Assembly (NCBI GenBank): GCA_016709865.1
Contig: JADJLX010000002.1
Span: forward strand, 620,001-684,000
DNA length: 64,000 nt
Direction: 5' to 3'
Origin: Bacteroidales bacterium
GTDB taxonomy: Bacteria; Bacteroidota; Bacteroidia; Bacteroidales; VadinHA17
Position numbers and translations under genes: made by a program
Shown here: in pieces, positions 57,123 to 64,000 of the stretch
Layout: each line of letters starts with the position of its first letter
Position numbering within the stretch: the first letter of the stretch is position 1
Notes under the pieces: model-generated
The model's database searches: none
Told to the model about the DNA's origin: nothing
What the model saw: only the letters and a program-made list of their open reading frames with translations

Positions 57123-58202
57123 ATGCATAAAAAACAATTAATATTTGATGCTCACCTCGACCTTTCGATGAATGCACTGGAATGGAACCGCGATCTCAGA
57201 TGGACTGTGGAGGAGATCCGTAAAAGCGAGGAAGGTATGAATGATAAACCCGACAGGGCAAAGGGGACTGTAAGTCTGCCCTCATTGCGCGAGGGAAACA
57301 TCGGTATTTGTGTCGCCACTCAGATAGGAAGATATGTTAAGAGAGGCAACAGACTTCCCGGATGGAATTCGCCGGAACAGGCATGGGCACAAACCCAGGG
57401 CCAGCTTGCCTGGTACAAAACAATGGAAGAATCAGGTGAAATGGTCCAAATAGCAACTAAGGGAGAGCTTAAGAAACATCTTCAGACATGGAAAAACCCA
57501 AAACCTGATTCACCTATAGGATATGTGCTGAGTCTCGAAGGAGCTGATTCCCTCGTTTCGGTCGGGCATCTCGAAAAAGCCTTTAATTATGGATTAAGAG
57601 CAATCGGTCCTGCTCACTATGGACCAGGCACTTATGCACAGGGTACTGACTCCACAGGTGGATTCAGTAACAAGGGCCGCGAGCTCATTAAAGAGATTGA
57701 AAGACTTGGTATTATTATGGATGCCACACATTTATCAGAAGATAGCTTCCGTGAAATGCTGAAAATCTTTAAAGGTCCGGTTTGGGCAAGCCATAATAAC
57801 TGCAGGGCGTTCGTTGAGCACAACAGGCAGTTTTCTGATGACCAGATAAAGGAGCTGATAAGTCGCGGGGCAGTAATAGGTGTGGCCCTCGATGCCTGGA
57901 TGATGGTGCCGGGATGGATAAGGGGAAAATCGGATCCGGTTATGATGAATGTATCACTTAAGCAGATGGTTGATAACATTGACCATATCTGCCAGCTTGC
58001 CGGAAACTCTTTATATGCAGGCATCGGATCGGATCTCGATGGTGCTTTCGGAAAAGAACAGTGCCCATATGACCTTGACACTATTGCCGATCTTCAGAAG
58101 GTTCCGGCGATGCTGAAAAATATTGGATATTCGGAAGATGATATTCATAATATAATGAGCTTTAACTTTATACACTTCCTTGAAAAAAATCTCCCTTCTT
58201 AA
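57123..58202 (+). CDS. M19 family membrane dipeptidase (renal dipeptidase-like)
   Basis: 359 residues of the amidohydrolase-like M19 fold. Zinc-ligand motifs: FDAHLDLSM (HxD), the bridging Glu in VLSLEGADSLV, MDATHLSEDSF (His) and WASHNNCRAF (His), with GIGSDLDGAFG as the final Asp region. M19 enzymes hydrolyse dipeptides, commonly with a C-terminal D-residue. No signal peptide is visible, so it is probably cytoplasmic. 15 bases after the aldolase gene. Confidence 0.9.
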   Translation: MHKKQLIFDAHLDLSMNALEWNRDLRWTVEEIRKSEEGMNDKPDRAKGTVSLPSLREGNIGICVATQIGRYVKRGNRLPGWNSPEQAWAQTQGQLAWYKTMEESGEMVQIATKGELKKHLQTWKNPKPDSPIGYVLSLEGADSLVSVGHLEKAFNYGLRAIGPAHYGPGTYAQGTDSTGGFSNKGRELIKEIERLGIIMDATHLSEDSFREMLKIFKGPVWASHNNCRAFVEHNRQFSDDQIKELISRGAVIGVALDAWMMVPGWIRGKSDPVMMNVSLKQMVDNIDHICQLAGNSLYAGIGSDLDGAFGKEQCPYDLDTIADLQKVPAMLKNIGYSEDDIHNIMSFNFIHFLEKNLPS

Positions 58203-58250
58203 TAACTAAACATTTTTCTGAAACAGTTGTTATCCTTAAAAATTAGTTTT

Positions 58251-58667
58251 ATGGATATGCAAAATGCTTTTCAGAACCTTAACTGGCTGGCAATTACTGT
58301 TGCAGCAGTAAGTGCTTTTATTCTCGGTGGATTATGGTATTCACCCGTTATGTTTGCAAAGAGATGGATGAAAGAGACTGGTATTACTGAAGAATCAACA
58401 AAGAATACCAACATGGTGAAGCTTTTCGGATTTGCTTTCCTCCTTTCATTCATTGCCGCTTTTTTCCTTGCAATGTTCATCGGATCTGATGCCGGTGCTT
58501 CCTTTGGCGCACTTGCCGGATTCATGGCTGGTTTTGGTTGGGTATTTACCTTTATAGGAATAAGCTATCTTTTTGAATCAAGATCACTTGCCCATTTCCT
58601 GATAAACGCTTGTTACAGTGTAATCAGTCTTACCATCATGGGATTAATTATCGGGGTGTGGCAGTGA
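58251..58667 (+). CDS. DUF1761 family membrane protein
   Basis: 138 residues from ATG at 58251 (MDMQNAFQNLNWLAITVAAV). A TTG frame start at 58227 is less likely. Four hydrophobic segments and the pattern FILGGLWYSPVMFAKRWMKE identify DUF1761. Role unknown. It closes the plus-strand group 48 bases after the dipeptidase. Confidence 0.82.
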   Translation: MDMQNAFQNLNWLAITVAAVSAFILGGLWYSPVMFAKRWMKETGITEESTKNTNMVKLFGFAFLLSFIAAFFLAMFIGSDAGASFGALAGFMAGFGWVFTFIGISYLFESRSLAHFLINACYSVISLTIMGLIIGVWQ

Positions 58668-58707
58668 AAGGCGTAATGGCGCAAAGGCGTTGTGCCTTTA
58701 CGCCTTT
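58667..58707. repeat. AAAGGCGTAA foldback, possible two-way terminator
   Basis: AAAGGCGTAA (58667-58676) pairs perfectly with TTACGCCTTT (58698-58707). The inside repeats the wording GCGCAAAGGCGTTGTGCC. It occupies the whole space between convergent genes and may stop transcription from both sides. Its wording resembles the CGCAAAGG phrase at 782-820. Confidence 0.6.
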
Positions 58708-58713
58708 GAGCCC

Positions 58714-59937
58714 CTACCTATACAGGTAGAAAAAGCCCCTGTATTCTTCACCGTTCCAATCAATATCATCCCAGCCATAGCCACGAACAAGATAAAAATA
58801 TATGCCGGGAGCTGCTTTTATTGATGAGTTATTGATATTCCCATCCCAACCCTGCCATGTTCTAAGAGCCTCCCCCTCACCGAAAAAGCTATATACCTTA
58901 ATTCCGCTCCTGCTGAATATCTCTACACTGATACGACGAAGAGAGGTTTTTTTAACCATGAAGTAGTCGTTCAGGCCATCTCCATTAGGTGTAAAAACAT
59001 TAGGGACTTCAAGATCTGACGGATCAACTACAATCTTATCAAACCTCATAGAGTCAATGCAATGAAGAGGACTTTCAATTGTAAGTTTAACAGAGTACTC
59101 CCCTGGTTTGTAATAGATATGCGGGTCGGGATTTTTCAGATCTGATATACTGTCTTTTCCATCACCAAATTCCCATTTGTAAATATCACCCCTTATCGAC
59201 TTGTCTGTAAAAGAGACTTCAAGTGGAGCTTCACCTTTATCGGGATCAACAGAAAACTCCGCCTTAACATGAATTGATTCATAGAAGAATGATGACTCAC
59301 TTATGCATCCGAAGCTGTCGCTTACATGAAGTTTATATGTTACGTCAACCAGTGGCGGCAGAAATGTCTGCGGATTAATCTCAAAGTCGGGAAATGGGAT
59401 CGATGATATTGGATCAGAGGTCCAGAGAAACTTTACCTTATTGGGTAGTTTAATTGAAATGCCGTTTGCAGGATCTCTGTAATAAAAGGTATCGATAGCC
59501 GCCTTCCCCTTAAGTGCAACATAATCGCAGGTTCTGTTCTGAAGCTGAGCAAGAGAGAATGGTTTATCTATATGAATCCAGCCTGTTAATGTCCCGCTAT
59601 ATCCGCCACTAACAGTAACCCTGTAGCCTCCTTCATCAAGATTTGTCAGTGATGATGTAAATACTCCAGTTTCAGTCTTTATAAATTCACTAAAACTTTT
59701 GGTAATATCGCTCCACTTGTTCCAGGTAAAATTGAATGGTCCGGTTCCGCCAGGACTATTTGCTGTAAGTGCGCCCTGTTGTGTTCCGGAAGTATTGCAA
59801 TAGATAAATACAGGATCGTTGGCTGTTGGAGCTGAAGGATACGAAGAATACCTTATTGCACTCATCCCGGGCGCAGAAAGCTGTGCTTCAGAAAGAACAG
59901 GTAGTATTAATGCAATGATCAGAAAAAAATAACGCAC
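58714..59937 (-). CDS. Secreted PKD-domain protein with T9SS type B sorting domain
   Basis: 407 residues. A signal peptide (FFLIIALILPVLSEAQ) is followed by Ig/SprB-like beta repeats (~30-220), a PKD domain (FSVDPDKGEAPLEVSFTDKS, then YKWEFGDGKDS) and a type B C-terminal domain. That domain begins VPNVFTPNGDGLNDYF and ends GEEYRGFFYLYR. Type B substrates reach the cell surface through T9SS and often need SprF-like partners; none is in the window. Confidence 0.9.
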   Translation of the reverse strand: MRYFFLIIALILPVLSEAQLSAPGMSAIRYSSYPSAPTANDPVFIYCNTSGTQQGALTANSPGGTGPFNFTWNKWSDITKSFSEFIKTETGVFTSSLTNLDEGGYRVTVSGGYSGTLTGWIHIDKPFSLAQLQNRTCDYVALKGKAAIDTFYYRDPANGISIKLPNKVKFLWTSDPISSIPFPDFEINPQTFLPPLVDVTYKLHVSDSFGCISESSFFYESIHVKAEFSVDPDKGEAPLEVSFTDKSIRGDIYKWEFGDGKDSISDLKNPDPHIYYKPGEYSVKLTIESPLHCIDSMRFDKIVVDPSDLEVPNVFTPNGDGLNDYFMVKKTSLRRISVEIFSRSGIKVYSFFGEGEALRTWQGWDGNINNSSIKAAPGIYFYLVRGYGWDDIDWNGEEYRGFFYLYR

Positions 59938-60058
59938 TGGTAATCAATTCTTAGTAAGAAAAACGAAATCTCCCAACCTTTGGTATATTCTTCTGCAAGT
60001 ATAATAAAAACCTGTAAATTTCTGATATATCTGTCTTGAGGATGAGGTAAAGATCCGT

Positions 60059-62530
60059 TTATTCATACTTTAAAACAGCTGATGCTATGCAATCATTACC
60101 GGCAATAAATCTGATCCACCGTGCCTGAAATGCTGCAGGAAACTCAAATCTGTAAGTTTCTCCCGGATTCACAACGACTTCGCTATACTTCATCCAATGT
60201 CCGTTTCCTACCGGATCTGCCTCAATCCGGAATTTTACCTTTTCTCCGGAATGATGAGATAACTGAAGTCTCCTTTTATCATAGAATCCAATAAGATATG
60301 CATCAGACGGAATCCCTGACTTTACTATGGTATTGTACCAGGGACCTCCCTCTCCGGTTGGTTTTCCCATCAGCCATAAGTCGTCAATCGTTCCGGCCCA
60401 GACGGCTGCTTTTCCATCAACAGATCTGACGATATGATTATTCACCTCATTATTATTAATATCTATTCCTGTCATTATAAGCATACCCCGGTATGATGCA
60501 TAATCGTGGATCCTGAAATTATGAGAAGAGACAGGTCTTATCTTCGCGAATCCGTCAGCATTTTCAGCAGGCAACTCGTAGAATGTACCCGAGCAGTTGA
60601 AAAGGTCACGTTCAGTAGCAACCTCACGGCAAATGCGTAACAATGAATTATTTGTAAGATTGGTGAATTCTCTCTTCCCTTTTGGCAATCGCCAGCGTCT
60701 TCCCTGGTCATCATCAATAACAACCGATGCACTGTCGATTGTAACCACATTATGCGGAATTGATACTTTATCGCGTATCAGTCTGGCTGCCTCAGCATTC
60801 TCCTTTTTTTCAAGATTCATGAGTGAATCAAGCTCATAATAACCTGATTCAGTGAATGAACTGTCAGAGAGTGTCCCTGACAGGACACCAAGCTTATGAC
60901 TATTTCCGCCCATGCCCCAGATCAATCCGCCTGTTGAAGATAGCTTTTCTGCATCAGTAAGTCCGTTAAAAATTAAAGCGGGAATATCTGACCTGGAATC
61001 ACTTCCTGAAAACCAGAACTGTGCAGTTACTTTTGTCGGTCTGTCGGCGAATAGCCTTATCCATTCACCTTTATCAGCAGCTTCAAACGGTACTAATAAA
61101 GATTCATCTGGCTTTATGCTTATCTTCCTCAACGACTTCCATGTGTCTGACCCATTTAAATCGGTTTCAAGAGTGAAATTAACAGTCTGTTTCCCTTCAT
61201 TCTTCAGCCATAATGATCTGTGTTCCCAGCCGCCGAAGATAAATGGCTCTGAATATTCATCAGCCTTTATATTCTCTGAAACCCACACTGCGCCTTCTGC
61301 AGTTGTCGGACCAAGCTGACCAGGCTTATCGGGTGAGATAAACCACAGATTAGAATTTGACTGACCCGGACCTTCAATAGTTCCTTTTTCCCCGCGCTTA
61401 TTCAGGAATTCTTTATTTGCTGAATCGTCGCAGCCAAAAACCAGGAGATTGTTCCAACGGCAAAAGTCACCGATAACTTTCAGGAATGCCGACATAGGAC
61501 GAATACCTGAACTATTTGCAGATGTGAAGGTTGCAGGAAATCTCCAGAACATTCCGTGCATTGTCATAAGATAGAAAGGATTGCCAGGTATTCCGATATC
61601 CCTTATCCGTGGCCACTCAGTGTTCCAGCCATGGGCACCATCGTAACTGTGACTTGCTTTGGGGAGCCTGTAGAATCGCCATCCCTTAATATCACGTACC
61701 CCCACAAGCAGTGATTTATGATCCCAGCCGGTAACCCAGATGGGATCGGCAGCAGGATCAGGATTTCCATAAATTCCTCCAGGACCTGTTACTTCCACAA
61801 ACTGATTGCGTCTTACAATATTCCACTCTTTACCATCCCACTCATTCAATGATCCTGATTCTATATCAAATTGGGTCTGAGCCTTGTCTGATAATTCTCC
61901 GTTATTAGAATAAATAAGAACCCCCTGTCCGGAGTAAACACCTTTCCCATGAGCTCCCTTTAAAAGTGAAAGGGGAAACTGTGCTGTAGGATTATCACTT
62001 TCAGATTTCACATTCCCGTCCCTGAAGAGACAGCTTACCGCAAGAGAATTAACATCAACTTCATACAAACCCTCCTCCATGGTGGCATAATATATTTTGC
62101 CGGAAGGATCAGTAAGATGCCGGGCATTACCGGTCAGCCTGCCGGGCATAACCGATGGAGAGATGACTCTTACATTTTTTTCTTTATCAATAACATACGG
62201 GCCTATGAACAACTGATTGCTTTCCTTATGTATCATCCTGTTGGCAGGCGTCCCTCCAACACTCTCTGAGCGAATCTGCCTGACAAAATCCTCAGAGATT
62301 TCATAAAGTTTATCCGACGAGCCAAAGGGAAGATGAGGTCCGTAGGTAATTACCCACAGCTTGCCGGCCCATGGAACAACAGCTCCTGTACCGCATTCGC
62401 CTTCATTATTATAATAAGCAAGATGAGGATAAATTCCGCTGAAACTCACGGGAGTTTCCGGACTATTCTTCTTACTGCAGCCTGAAAATATAAGTGAAGC
62501 AGCAATTATCAATCCATAGATTTGTCTCAT
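60059..62530 (-). CDS. Large beta-rich lipoprotein of unknown function
   Basis: 823 residues. A lipobox (LIFSGCSKK) gives a lipidated Cys near residue 18. The N-terminal ~400 residues look like a beta-propeller (KLWVITYGPHLPFGSSDKLY, KIYYATMEEGLYEVD). Two related beta domains follow (LWLKNEGKQTVNFTLETDLN, then LQLSHHSGEKVKFRIEADPV), each ending with a WIRF/WIRL-type strand. I do not recognise a named family or catalytic motif. It begins five bases after the L-rhamnose mutarotase gene. A surface role in handling plant or algal saccharides is possible but inferred only from that link. Confidence 0.7.
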   Translation of the reverse strand: MRQIYGLIIAASLIFSGCSKKNSPETPVSFSGIYPHLAYYNNEGECGTGAVVPWAGKLWVITYGPHLPFGSSDKLYEISEDFVRQIRSESVGGTPANRMIHKESNQLFIGPYVIDKEKNVRVISPSVMPGRLTGNARHLTDPSGKIYYATMEEGLYEVDVNSLAVSCLFRDGNVKSESDNPTAQFPLSLLKGAHGKGVYSGQGVLIYSNNGELSDKAQTQFDIESGSLNEWDGKEWNIVRRNQFVEVTGPGGIYGNPDPAADPIWVTGWDHKSLLVGVRDIKGWRFYRLPKASHSYDGAHGWNTEWPRIRDIGIPGNPFYLMTMHGMFWRFPATFTSANSSGIRPMSAFLKVIGDFCRWNNLLVFGCDDSANKEFLNKRGEKGTIEGPGQSNSNLWFISPDKPGQLGPTTAEGAVWVSENIKADEYSEPFIFGGWEHRSLWLKNEGKQTVNFTLETDLNGSDTWKSLRKISIKPDESLLVPFEAADKGEWIRLFADRPTKVTAQFWFSGSDSRSDIPALIFNGLTDAEKLSSTGGLIWGMGGNSHKLGVLSGTLSDSSFTESGYYELDSLMNLEKKENAEAARLIRDKVSIPHNVVTIDSASVVIDDDQGRRWRLPKGKREFTNLTNNSLLRICREVATERDLFNCSGTFYELPAENADGFAKIRPVSSHNFRIHDYASYRGMLIMTGIDINNNEVNNHIVRSVDGKAAVWAGTIDDLWLMGKPTGEGGPWYNTIVKSGIPSDAYLIGFYDKRRLQLSHHSGEKVKFRIEADPVGNGHWMKYSEVVVNPGETYRFEFPAAFQARWIRFIAGNDCIASAVLKYE

Positions 62531-62535
62531 AGGGA

Positions 62536-62859
62536 TCAGTCAAGATGAAATACCTCCTCCATATTTGCCCACCATTCACCTTTTTTGCGGTTGGCAACCG
62601 GATCCTGCATTGGCTCCATGATTGACCACCACTCCTGTGTTTTTGGATCGGCAGCCATTTTAGCCATGTCGGCAGAAAAATCAGTACCTGTATACTCAAA
62701 ATATGCATATAACATCCCGTCTTTGTGGAAGATGGAATAATTCTGCATGTTGCATTTTTTGATCATATCAAGTATTTCAGGCCATACGGCTGCATGATAT
62801 TTCTTATACCTTTCAAAGTGCTCGGGTCTTACTCCTATTACCTGGCCAAATCGTCTCAT
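62536..62859 (-). CDS. rhaM: L-rhamnose mutarotase
   Basis: 107 residues of the RhaM/DUF718 dimeric alpha-beta barrel. Family features: YKKYHAAVWPEILDMIKKCN (the His/Trp active-site region), YSIFHKDGMLYAYFEYTG and EWWSIMEPMQDPV. It interconverts alpha and beta L-rhamnose. Adjacent to the large lipoprotein in a two-gene minus-strand unit; no other rhamnose catabolic genes are in the window. No clear -7 box found upstream. Confidence 0.9.
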   Translation of the reverse strand: MRRFGQVIGVRPEHFERYKKYHAAVWPEILDMIKKCNMQNYSIFHKDGMLYAYFEYTGTDFSADMAKMAADPKTQEWWSIMEPMQDPVANRKKGEWWANMEEVFHLD

Positions 62860-62911
62860 AATATTAATCAGTTAAATATTAACACAATATTAATAAAAAC
62901 CATGGAATTGC

Positions 62912-62919
62912 TAAATTTG
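62912..62919 (+). promoter_or_regulatory. -7 box of the helicase gene
   Basis: TAAATTTG, an exact match, with TTA (not TTG) 19 bases upstream. 32 bases before the ATG at 62952. Confidence 0.5.
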
Positions 62920-62951
62920 CCGACCCTGAATGCTGTAATTCAAAATTAAAC

Positions 62952-64000
62952 ATGACTAGCAATTACCTAAACGATCTGAATGAATCTCAGAAACAAGCAG
63001 TTATAAATTCTGAGGGGCCATCCCTTGTCATAGCAGGAGCTGGCGCAGGCAAAACCAGGGTTCTTACTTACCGTATTGTACATCTCCTGGAGAAGGGTGT
63101 TCCCGCAGGGAAAATACTTGCGCTCACCTTTACAAATAAGGCTGCCAAAGAGATGAAGGAAAGGATCACCCGGATCGTTAGCCCTGAGGTGTCCAGGTAT
63201 CTATGGATGGGCACGTTCCATTCTATTTTTGCAAAGATCCTCAGGATGGAGGGAGATAAACTCGGATATAAATCAAATTTTACAATATATGATTCATCAG
63301 ATTCAAAAAGTCTGATCCGCTCAATAATAAAGGAACTAAATCTCGATGACAATATTTACAAGCCGGGAGCAATATCATCCAGGATATCAGCCTCAAAGAA
63401 CAACCTTGTTACCGCAAACATGTATGCAGCTGACAGTTCTTTACAGGAATATGACAGAGCCAGCAGGATGCCCTTGCTGGCTGACATTTACAAAACTTAT
63501 GCAGCGCGATGTTTCAAGGCAAATGCAATGGACTTCGACGATCTGCTTCTGAATACAAACATACTGTTCAGGGATTTCCCGGCAGTACTGGCATCATATC
63601 AGTCGAGATTTAATTATGTACTTGTTGATGAGTATCAGGACACCAACTACTCTCAATATCTGATAGTTAAAAAACTTGCAGCATCTCATCATAACATCTG
63701 TGTTGTAGGCGACGATGCCCAGAGTATTTATTCTTTCAGGGGAGCACGTATTGAAAATATCCTTGAGTTCAAGAACGATTATTCCGACTATCAGCTTTTT
63801 AAGCTTGAACAGAACTACAGGTCGACACAGATTATCGTCAATGCTGCAAATACGATTATAGCGAATAATGAAGCACAGATCCAGAAGAATGTTGTTTCAA
63901 TGAATGAGACCGGAGAAAAGATTCAGGTCTTTCAGTCTGTCACAGACTCAGAAGAGGGATTCAATGTTGCTTCAGACATATTTGAAAAGAAGTTTTCACA
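62952..64000 (+). CDS. UvrD/PcrA-type ATP-dependent DNA helicase, N-terminal part
   Basis: ATG at 62952 (MTSNYLNDLNESQKQAVINS) with the frame open to the window end, about 349 residues. Superfamily 1A motifs in order: Q motif LNESQKQAV, motif I AGAGAGKTRVL, Ia FTNKAAKEMKER, II VDEYQDTN, III GDDAQSIYSFRGA, IV region LEQNYRST. It unwinds DNA 3' to 5' in repair. The remaining ~400 residues are outside the window, so UvrD and PcrA cannot be told apart. Confidence 0.93.
   Translation, partial: MTSNYLNDLNESQKQAVINSEGPSLVIAGAGAGKTRVLTYRIVHLLEKGVPAGKILALTFTNKAAKEMKERITRIVSPEVSRYLWMGTFHSIFAKILRMEGDKLGYKSNFTIYDSSDSKSLIRSIIKELNLDDNIYKPGAISSRISASKNNLVTANMYAADSSLQEYDRASRMPLLADIYKTYAARCFKANAMDFDDLLLNTNILFRDFPAVLASYQSRFNYVLVDEYQDTNYSQYLIVKKLAASHHNICVVGDDAQSIYSFRGARIENILEFKNDYSDYQLFKLEQNYRSTQIIVNAANTIIANNEAQIQKNVVSMNETGEKIQVFQSVTDSEEGFNVASDIFEKKFS

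Overview
The window reads as a chromosomal segment of a Bacteroidota bacterium, most likely an environmental member of the Bacteroidales/Marinilabiliales type. Reasons: gliding/type IX secretion genes gldE and gldD; one protein with a type A and one with a type B T9SS sorting domain; GGGP synthase beside a PPTase; an EF-G2 paralog lacking the catalytic His; a 29-residue COX24-like basic protein after HU; a str-S10-spc-alpha cluster with map but no adk or tuf; A-rich start contexts without strong Shine-Dalgarno sequences; and many promoters of the form TTG-N19-TAnnTTTG. I see no rRNA, tRNA, CRISPR array, prophage or insertion sequence.

Layout. 1-7.2 kb: partial dsbD, rng, a 29-aa basic protein and HU on the minus strand; then ssb-gldE-gldD-PPTase-GGGPS on the plus strand with tight overlaps. 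7.2-24 kb: mixed housekeeping and envelope genes (phosphatase-like protein, T9SS-secreted M14 carboxypeptidase, ychF, an ECF sigma/putative anti-sigma/Spy-like trio, hutH, hisS, ppk2, secreted proteins of unknown role, a kinase-like protein with a receiver, a SpoIIE phosphatase, UbiD). 24.1-24.7 kb: a GC-richer stretch that looks like a ~500-nt structured RNA gene on the minus strand with its own consensus promoter and a terminator-like hairpin. 24.9-44.1 kb: eno (with a one-base frameshift in a homopolymer), then a continuous minus-strand ribosomal supercluster from rpsL down to rplQ. 44.5-46.7 kb: EF-G2. 46.8-54.4 kb: a TorF-like outer-membrane protein and a tetR-tolC-mfp-rnd-PII-like efflux operon. 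54.5-58.7 kb: PhzF, RidA, a D-threonine-aldolase-like enzyme, an M19 dipeptidase and a small membrane protein, apparently a D-amino-acid/peptide salvage group. 58.7-64 kb: a T9SS type B protein, a large lipoprotein paired with L-rhamnose mutarotase, and the start of a UvrD/PcrA helicase.

A second layer runs through the intergenic spaces. Several families of short, degenerate, iterated phrases (CACAGAG, GGCACTAAGACGCC, GTAGAGACGCC, TCCGCAAT, CGCAAAGG, GCCCCCTTCAGGGGG, AAAAGAC) mostly fold back on themselves. One sits inside the alpha ribosomal operon. These foldbacks and the unidentified structured RNA are the parts that known genes do not explain. The PII-like protein at the end of the efflux operon is the most interesting gene association.
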